Assembly (NCBI GenBank): GCA_030789695.1
Contig: CM061142.1
Span: 46,379,987-46,443,986 of the forward strand
Source: Scilla litardierei
Lineage: Eukaryota > Streptophyta > Magnoliopsida > Asparagales > Asparagaceae
Length of the DNA: 64,000 nucleotides
Reading direction: 5' to 3'
The position numbers were made by a program, and so were the translations under genes. The notes beneath the pieces were generated by a model that had not been told where the DNA came from, did not search any database, and saw only the letters and a program-made list of their open reading frames with translations. Shown in pieces: positions 57,332-64,000 of this stretch (position 1 is its first letter; each line of letters opens with the position of its first letter).

Positions 57332-59959
57332 TATCACGCCCCGCTTACCATTAAGCTTGGGAGCGTGGACGCGAACGGGTCCTCATGTGCAAGTAAGGAG
57401 GATGTACTTTTGCTTTTCTTTCCTCCCTGACTTAACACAATAAGCGTCTGTGTGAAATCCCGCAGGTTCTTGCTTGCATTACTCAAATACAACACAGATA
57501 AGTAAAATATTATTACAATCTCAACCGTCTCAACGGAATTACAACAAATGGAGAAAAGAAGAGTGAGTCTTATTACCCGTACAACAAATGAAAAGAAGTA
57601 CAATGAAGGTTCACTAGTTCAACAATTCTTGGCCCGCTAGTTCCGCTATTTTACCTAGTCCTCCTGGTGCTAAAGCTCGGGATCTGACATACATCCAAAA
57701 ACATGAATGTATGTCAGCAAGGGTCTGCAAGTAGATGTTAGAACCCAAGGCAAGGTATACAAAATTATACTGAATTTAAGAGGCATTAATGAATTAAACG
57801 AGATAATGACAACAAGTTTAAACATGCTGATTAAAAATAATGAAATAAAGTAAAATACTCCTAGCATGCAGTTCTAAGCAGTTTAACAAGTAAGGTGAGA
57901 AATAATGACATGACAGTTATAACGAATTAAAGTAGCACGATAAACATGGCAATCCTGATGTGCGAGCAAGTGATCACGATTATTACAATTTCAATGCAAT
58001 GCTTTCTATCATGCATATGGTTCTCGCCTTTAGGTCGTGATGAGTGAGTTCCTTCTTCACACGGGGGCTAACCGTGATTGGTGCTACCCCACCGCATGCG
58101 GGTGGTGCCCTTGAAGACAGTACCCTTTCATACGCCTAGTAGCTGATCAACCCTGACCCCACCCCAAAAATGTGTTGGAACACGAGCCAGCCTAATTCAC
58201 GAATTACAAGCATGAAATCACGAATTCAAGCATTTATCAACTCACATGACATCACGAAAGTCACGATTTCGCCTTCGAGGCGCACGATTTCACGATGTCA
58301 CACACTTATTAGTTATTCCGAGACATGCAGCAATATAATTATTTACTTTTATACAACATTTTTCATGATTACACAAGTGTTGAGCAACATTCACAATAGT
58401 TTAACAAAAGCGCTGAATATAGGAATTCAACGAATATGACACGGAAAGCTAACTTTCCTTGCTATTGTTCTAAACTAAGGTATATCAAGTTATATGCTAT
58501 TGGATCACATTTTTAGTCACGGATGTCATGGTAGTGATTTCAAGTGTCATTTCACGTGTAGATTTTGAATTATACAACTTTACATGCAATAGACCAAATG
58601 AGTATCTACCTTCAAAAATTCAATATAAATTGCATACTTGCCTGATTTCGGCGATTTTGGTGTCGTTGGGTTCATCTTGACGGGTACTTCGTTACAGTGA
58701 TATTGGTTCTCTGTATTAGTTAAACACACCACCAAATTAGATTCTTCGCGAGATAAACACAACACTAAAATAACTCCCGAATTGGGTTCGTCTAATTTTA
58801 TCGAGTTCTCTGGCTAGGGTAACGTTGTATATTGTTATACTAACATGGTACGGCTTATTTCATTCTAGTTTGATTACCCTAACATTATTTACAATACTAA
58901 CATGCTGGAATTAAATAACATCTTAACAAATCGTCATTTAAATTAACACTAACACTAACTAACACTAACAACCTATCAGTTAATTTTACTAAGCTAATTG
59001 CAATGTTAACCTAGCTAATGGTAAGGTTAACATCATGTTTAAAAATCCCACCTACTCTACACCTACCTCTTACACACACATATATATTATTATCTATCTA
59101 AAACCCATTTATCTCTTCCTATACTTTATTAAGGCTGACACCTCTCTTCACTCTTTATGTTGGTTGTCCCCTTCATTTCTCTATACTGTTCTTTGATTTT
59201 CCTTTTATTTGTGTGTTCACTCGTTTGCAGCAAAGGGGCTCACGCAAGGCAAGGGCGAGGGGTTCTCACCTTCGCACGGAGGAAGAGGAGGGGGCGCCGG
59301 CGGACGGCGGACGGCCCAGGGCGTTTTCCGGTGGGCGGCAGCGCGCGCAGGAGCTGGGCGGCGGCCTGGGCTGGTCTCCGGCGTGTTTTCCGGCAGTTGC
59401 TGGCCGGTAGCGCGCACAGGTGAGAGGGTGGTGGAGGTCGACCTTGGGGAGAGGGAGGAGGAAGGAGAAGAAGAAGGGAAGAAAATGAAGGTTTGGAGTT
59501 TGTTCTTGGGGTTTTTGAATCTGAAATCCTCCTTGGTTTGAATCTGAAATTGGGTTTCAGATTTCTATTTGTGTTTGATTTCTTGTTGAATCTGGAATTG
59601 GTTTTTGGATCTGAAATTCCTCTGTCTCAATTTTAGTTTGGGTTTGATTTGTTGAATCTGGCTTGGAGAATTGGGTTGGGAGGAATTTCAATTTGGGGAT
59701 TGATTTGGGAGGATGATGGTTTGGGGCTGATGAAGAACAGATTTGGATTTGGGAAATTGTTTCTGGTTTTATTTTTGATTTAGCTTGGGGGGACTAATTT
59801 GGTTTGGAAATTGGTTTGCAGGGGAATCGGGTTTGATGGATTGCAGGGAAGAAGAAGGTTTGTTGGAGGATTTGTTTACATGAGAAGAGGTGTTACCCCT
59901 GCTGTTGAAATACAACAGTGAAGGGGAACAGATTGATGGAAGGGAGACCTGGAGGTGGG
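57332..59959 (-). repeat. 5' LTR of E, cut by F
   Basis: Aligns with 33410-35373 and then 44629-45332 of the 3' LTR, and lacks G. Its plus-strand left end is TATCACGCC instead of TGTCACGCC. It contains G's empty site (59292-59296). It stops at 59959 where F begins. Confidence 0.85.
59292..59296. other. Empty target site of element G
   Basis: GGGCG occurs once here between AGAGGAG and CCGGCGGACGG. In the other LTR of E the same flanks are separated by G with GGGCG on both sides. Confidence 0.9.
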
Positions 59960-62104
59960 TGATCACTCCATATTTTACACCTTTTTTCTGCATGTTTTCA
60001 CGCCATTTCGATTGCTCATATTGTGATTTTCACGAGTATTCGATGATATTGCGTTACTTTTCACTATTTCTTGTTTTTGTCAGATTTCAGGAAATATGGA
60101 GCGATCTGGAGCAAAAATGAGCTTAAGGGACTTGCACCCGCTCCGGAGCACCACCCAAGGCTCTTTTGAGGGCTATTCGGCGATGGGAGACGGGTGGAAG
60201 AAGAAGGAACTCCGTAGGAGCGACGAGGAGGAGAAACGGAGAAGATTGGGCATTTACAGCATGCCACTCGGCCGAGTGGAGAACTCACTCGGCCGAGCAA
60301 GAAGACCACTCGGCCGACCCGACCGGACACGCTCCCACAGAAGGAATTGGGCGTGCACTCGGCCGAGGGACGATATCCCACCCGGCCGAGTATGAAGATC
60401 TCATCGCCCGAGTGGCATGGAAAATCCACCATCAAAAATGGCCGACTTACTGGAAATGTACAGGTTTTTGACGGTTCCGACTCGGCCGAGTACACATTAC
60501 CACTCGGTCGAATGATGAAAGCTACTCGGCCGAGCCACCCCCGAAGACAGACCCCTGAGGACCTCGAAGTTACTGGAATTTTACAGGGTCTGTCACTCGG
60601 TCGAGTAGAGAAGCCCACTCGATCGAGTAGAGAAGTCAACTCGGCCGAGTGATGCCGAGGACACGCAGCGCCCAGATTTTTAGATAGCCTCTCACTCTTT
60701 TGAAATCTTCTATCATTCCAGCAATAAATTTATTTTTCTCATATTTTTAATGGATAGTAGACTTCATGAAGGTTCCAACGCCGCCAAGAACGCACCAATC
60801 GGAGGTCGGATGAAATCTGGAGAATTTCTGCAAGTTGACGCTACGGTGCTGGAATTTCCACTCGGCCGGGTCACATGTTCCACTCGGCCGAGTCGGCGAC
60901 GGGCCCAGATTTTAAGTTGCGGTTTGGGCTGTTTTTGAGCACGAATTTGAGGGGTTTTCTAGGGTTATTTGCTAGGGTTTTGGGAGACTATATAAGGGTT
61001 TTGTAGCCACCATTAGAGAGGTTCCCAATATGTTTTCTTAGAGTTATTTTTAGAGGTTAGGCCATGCCCTATGCCCCCTCTTGGATCAAAAAGCTTGTAT
61101 TTAGATTGGAATTCTTCATCAAAGCTAAGCTAAGTATTTCTATTCTTATTATTTGAATCTTTGATTTGCTATCTTTTTACATGCAAGCAATTGTTTTTAT
61201 TGATTCATATATCATTGTTGTTATGCTTGAGTAGATTTGATGTTCTAGGGCATGGGGATGAACCCTATGGATCTAATTTCATATTTGTGATGAATGAATT
61301 TCTAAATTGCTAGAATTGCTAGGAGGTTAGGTTGTGATTGATTTATTACGGATAGCTAGGAATTTCCATCGATTTGGGGTTTGCAAGAGATTGGATTCTA
61401 CTCGATTGGAAGGCCTAGATATTCGATTTAGGTTTATAATCGAGATTTTCTAGACTTGGTTTGCAAGAGATTGGACCAAAGCTAGGATTTTTATTATAAA
61501 TCTATACTAATATTCGTTTGCAAGAGATTGGACGAATACGAACTATCACAACCTAGATCGTGACTCGAGTTTGCACGAGAGTGGGCTCGAAGAGCGATTG
61601 AACGATGATGTCGATCCTAATGCTAGTGGCTTAGGTTAGGGTTTGCAAGAGATTGGGCCCTAATCTAGGTTGCTATAGACCGGCAATAGCGCGAGAGCGT
61701 GAGCTTGGTTCTCTATTCAGTTGCGACTAGTTCACCTCAATTCAATTCTAGTAATATTGAGATTCACTATTCACAATAATGCATGACGATCCGTAGTGGG
61801 GATTCCCTAGCTCTAGACTCTTTTATTATATTGTATTTGAATCGATATTTGACCGATTTCTCTATCTCCGACACCGACATCCATCACCATTGCCATTACA
61901 TCATACCATAGCCATCTCCACCAATAAAACATTCGTAGTCAAGCCAACCTAGGATAGATTGGAACCAACACCACCTCCTCGTGTTCGATACCCGCTCGCC
62001 ACTTGACCGTGCGCTTGCGGTAAAACTACAATCGTTCTCCGGATGTATATCCGGGGCCGACCAAGTTTTTGGTTGTGCTCTTGGGTTGCATTTTGGAGCG
62101 ATCA
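59960..62104 (+). repeat. 5' LTR of F
   Basis: Starts TGATCACTCC, like TGATATGCTCC of A, and ends GCGATCA at 62104, six bases before the primer site. An alternative end is CCGACCA at 62063, which aligns better with A's LTR end; the 41 bp between repeat the end sequence. The middle has repeats of GTTTGCAAGAGATTGG (about 61380-61660). Confidence 0.75.
60265..60995 (+). promoter_or_regulatory. LTR promoter of F: ACTCGGCCGAGT palindromes plus TATA box
   Basis: CACTCGGCCGAGTG and close variants occur about fifteen times from 60265 to 60895. TATATAA at 60989-60995 follows by about 95 bp. The arrangement matches A at 9920-10587. Confidence 0.65.
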
Positions 62105-62110
62105 AGTTTT

Positions 62111-62128
62111 TGGCGCCGTTGCCGGGGA
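62111..62128 (+). other. Primer-binding site of F, perfect tRNA-Asp match
   Basis: TGGCGCCGTTGCCGGGGA matches the tRNA-Asp(GTC) complement at all 18 positions. Confidence 0.95.
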
Positions 62129-62330
62129 GGTGTTTCTCGTTGGGTGCCAATTTGTCAAAATTAGGTTGATTAGATTACATAAAAAAATCAAAAAAAATAA
62201 TTGAGAGAGATTTTTTTCCCACCACCTGCTATTATTATCTTTATCTCTCTTTGTACCACTGACGTCTTTTCCAGGTTGTTTACTTTGATTGATCAGGTAC
62301 AGTTGTTACAGCGATGGTGCTTCCAAAAAA

Positions 62331-63917
62331 ATGCGAGCGGGCTCTATACAATCCTACATATATCTCGCTGCATTCTATCAGGCTGATGGAGAATCCTACG
62401 GGGAAGCCTCGTCTAGGTTTGAAGGAATGTTAGAAATGTTCCAGACGGAGTCAGACCATGAGTGGAATGACTCCACGCTATTTGATATCTTCACTAGAAG
62501 GCTAAAGGGACCCTCACGTGAGTTTTTGAAGAGGATGCAAGTGGGGAAGTTCAGTGATCTACAGTTGGCAGCAGCCTTGGAGCAAATGATAGATGATGCT
62601 CGATCTACCGGTTCACTAACCGTTACGGTAAGTAAACCATACGACCAAGTATTCATCGATTTTGTTATGGCTAATGTCTCTAGCGCAGGTACTATCATAG
62701 ATGGAGTGTATGCTTCACTTGAAGGTGATCATATCCACCTTTACACCATCAACACTCCACAAATAGAGACATCTGAACTGTCAAAGGAGGACACATATAT
62801 GGACCTATTGAGAAACATTGTTGACGTAGTTCGAGATTCCGGTCCATTGACAATAACGGCAGGTGATCCTTTTGAGCTTGAATTTCAAAACTTTATTACT
62901 CATTGTATCTCTTCCACAGGCACAATTGATGATGGAGTCTATGCTCTAGTTGAGGGGCACAAGACCCATTTTTACACCACGGTCGAGATCCATGAGCCTA
63001 TAGAACCACCTTGTGCCGCCTTCGCCTCCCCCTGCCACCCATCTGAGTCAGAGCAGCCTATACCATCAGAGGATATTATTGAGGAGGTCATGCCCATAGT
63101 AGCGGAGCAGACCATCGAGGAGGACGTGACTTTGGACGATGACATCTGCACACAGATGAAGCCCGAATTGTGCCCCCCTCCTTTCGAGCTACCGCAGCCA
63201 TCCCCACCTTCTATAGAGGCTGAGCATCCATCAGAGGACCACCCTTCCACTGACACAGAGGACAATCCCACAGAGCTTATGGCTCCCCTTCAGGGAGATC
63301 TCTTTACTCCCTCATCTCATACATTTGATTCTCCTCCCGTGTATGATGTTTTTTATGATTCAGATTTTGGCGACTCATCGTGCCTTTTGCAGGATTCATG
63401 TACATACGATCAAGAGGTACGATGGGACGTATACGAGGAGGAGAGCGAGGAGTTAGCACCCATGGACGCTATTGAATATGATCAGGAGGTGCGATGGGAT
63501 AAGTCTGACGATGATGAGGAGCTGCCTGATGAGACCTACGCTTATATGCCCAAGCTACCTGAACAACCTGAGGCGAACAATGAGGAGTTGATCGACGTGG
63601 TATACGAGAGTGGAGATTTATTTCCAGGGAAGTGTTGTCACCCGTCTTTAATTTTAAATACTTATGTTGATGACCCTCTTTGGAATACATTTGTTTTGGG
63701 GAAGAATTATCCACATCAGATTGATGCGGCTTATCTCTTGCAGGGTACAGGTGGAGTCCTTGGAGAGGTGCTGGGAGTCGCATTGCTGGAGTCTGATGGA
63801 GTCTGTGGACATACGCGCCTAGCGGAGCCACGGAAAGAGCAGTTGGAGCAGTTGCCTGCACCGGCAAAGATACTGGATCCGCCTTTTGCTATAGGTGATA
63901 TCAATCCAGTAGTGTAG
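62331..63917 (+). CDS. F-family protein: Gag-like start, duplicated domain, acidic tail
   Basis: Open frame of 528 residues from ATG 62331; the frame is also open to 62289 but without an ATG. Residues about 15-90 (ESYGEASSRFEGMLEMF, then LFDIFTRRLKGPSREFL and LEQMIDDA) resemble the second half of a Tat/Athila Gag core. Residues 91-139 and 168-216 are two copies of one domain, both with an S/T-G-S/P-L-T-V/I-T start and a DGVYA...EG...H..YT end. A long acidic, Pro-rich region follows with two YDQEVRWD repeats. Residues 411-528 form a conserved end with YVDDPLWNTF and PHQIDAAYLLQG, shared with A. No protease, RT or knuckle is present. I do not recognise the duplicated domain. It occupies gag's position, so particle assembly in trans with another element's enzymes is the best guess. 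Confidence 0.7.
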   Translation: MRAGSIQSYIYLAAFYQADGESYGEASSRFEGMLEMFQTESDHEWNDSTLFDIFTRRLKGPSREFLKRMQVGKFSDLQLAAALEQMIDDARSTGSLTVTVSKPYDQVFIDFVMANVSSAGTIIDGVYASLEGDHIHLYTINTPQIETSELSKEDTYMDLLRNIVDVVRDSGPLTITAGDPFELEFQNFITHCISSTGTIDDGVYALVEGHKTHFYTTVEIHEPIEPPCAAFASPCHPSESEQPIPSEDIIEEVMPIVAEQTIEEDVTLDDDICTQMKPELCPPPFELPQPSPPSIEAEHPSEDHPSTDTEDNPTELMAPLQGDLFTPSSHTFDSPPVYDVFYDSDFGDSSCLLQDSCTYDQEVRWDVYEEESEELAPMDAIEYDQEVRWDKSDDDEELPDETYAYMPKLPEQPEANNEELIDVVYESGDLFPGKCCHPSLILNTYVDDPLWNTFVLGKNYPHQIDAAYLLQGTGGVLGEVLGVALLESDGVCGHTRLAEPRKEQLEQLPAPAKILDPPFAIGDINPVV

Positions 63918-64000
63918 AAATTTTTATGCTTTCAATAAACCCGAATCCTCTCGACGGTGAGGGGACCGTATAGATTTGATTGAATAAATATCACCTCTTA
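63918..64000 (+). other. Start of F's 3' untranslated region
   Basis: Matches the sequence after the decayed A ORF (about 7742-7850), including CTTTCAAT and GAGGGGACCGTATAG. Nothing else is visible before the window ends. Confidence 0.6.

Larger units (their letters stand above)
33410..59959 (-). mobile_element. Element E: minus-strand gypsy element, split by G, D and F
   Basis: Two copies of one LTR face the same way on the minus strand: 33410-45757 (3' LTR, split by G) and 57332-59959 (5' LTR, cut by F). A polypurine-like tract (reverse complement ATAAGGTGTGTAGAA) adjoins 45757 and a primer-site-like block adjoins 57332. Removing D, the interior is about 3 kb with no recognisable protein. 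The right end of the 5' LTR should reappear beyond F outside the window. H (16980-20424) is a solo LTR of the same family. Confidence 0.8.
59960..64000 (+). mobile_element. Element F: same non-autonomous gypsy family as A, incomplete
   Basis: The 5' LTR, a perfect tRNA-Asp primer site and one long ORF are visible; the 3' half is outside the window. LTR start, palindromes, leader and ORF C-terminus match A. It is inserted in E's 5' LTR after 59959; the expected target duplication is GTGGG (59955-59959). Confidence 0.8.

Overview
This window looks like a heterochromatic, gene-poor stretch of a large plant genome, probably an angiosperm. I see no convincing host gene. Almost every base can be assigned to LTR retrotransposons of the Ty3/gypsy and Ty1/copia orders, many nested in one another. 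The plant origin is inferred from primer-binding sites matching plant tRNA-Asp, Athila/Tat-type Gag and protease sequences, a chromovirus-type pol, UBN2-like copia Gag, and decay dominated by C-to-T and G-to-A changes. Element letters A to H are local labels.

Left part (1-5591): the tail and 3' LTR of a copia element, then a second copia element with a 1.8 kb LTR, an iMet-type primer site and a gag broken by one early stop; its pol is gone. Middle (5592-31599): element A, a non-autonomous gypsy element whose 3' LTR was split by element B (11185-31080). B encodes a decayed gag-protease and an Athila-ORF1-like second reading frame, but no reverse transcriptase. B's 5' LTR was itself hit by element C (11667-16462, with 65 bp inverted termini) and by a reverse-oriented solo LTR H (16980-20424); B's 3' LTR preserves both empty sites. 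Then come a copia solo LTR (31662-32674) and a reverse-oriented fragment of the C family.

Right part (33410 to the end): element E lies on the minus strand. Its 3' LTR (33410-45757) holds element G (35374-44623), young, with GGGCG target duplications. Its interior holds element D (46379-54981), a Tekay/Del-like chromovirus with ACCTC duplications. Its 5' LTR (57332-59959) is cut by element F, which runs off the window. E's 5' LTR preserves the empty site of G.

A, B, F and G appear to be mobilised in trans. B and G keep gag and protease, then jump to the conserved block normally found after pol. A and F carry a different protein: a Gag-like start, a duplicated domain of about 50 residues in F, and an acidic tail. 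D is the only element with a recognisable pol, and it is broken. Two observations stand out. First, seven sequence groups each carry their own cluster of short CG-centred palindromes, in six of them just upstream of a TATA box, and in B and G a second such cassette sits inside the element before the second ORF. Second, D has a well-formed 117 bp intron exactly between gag and pol.
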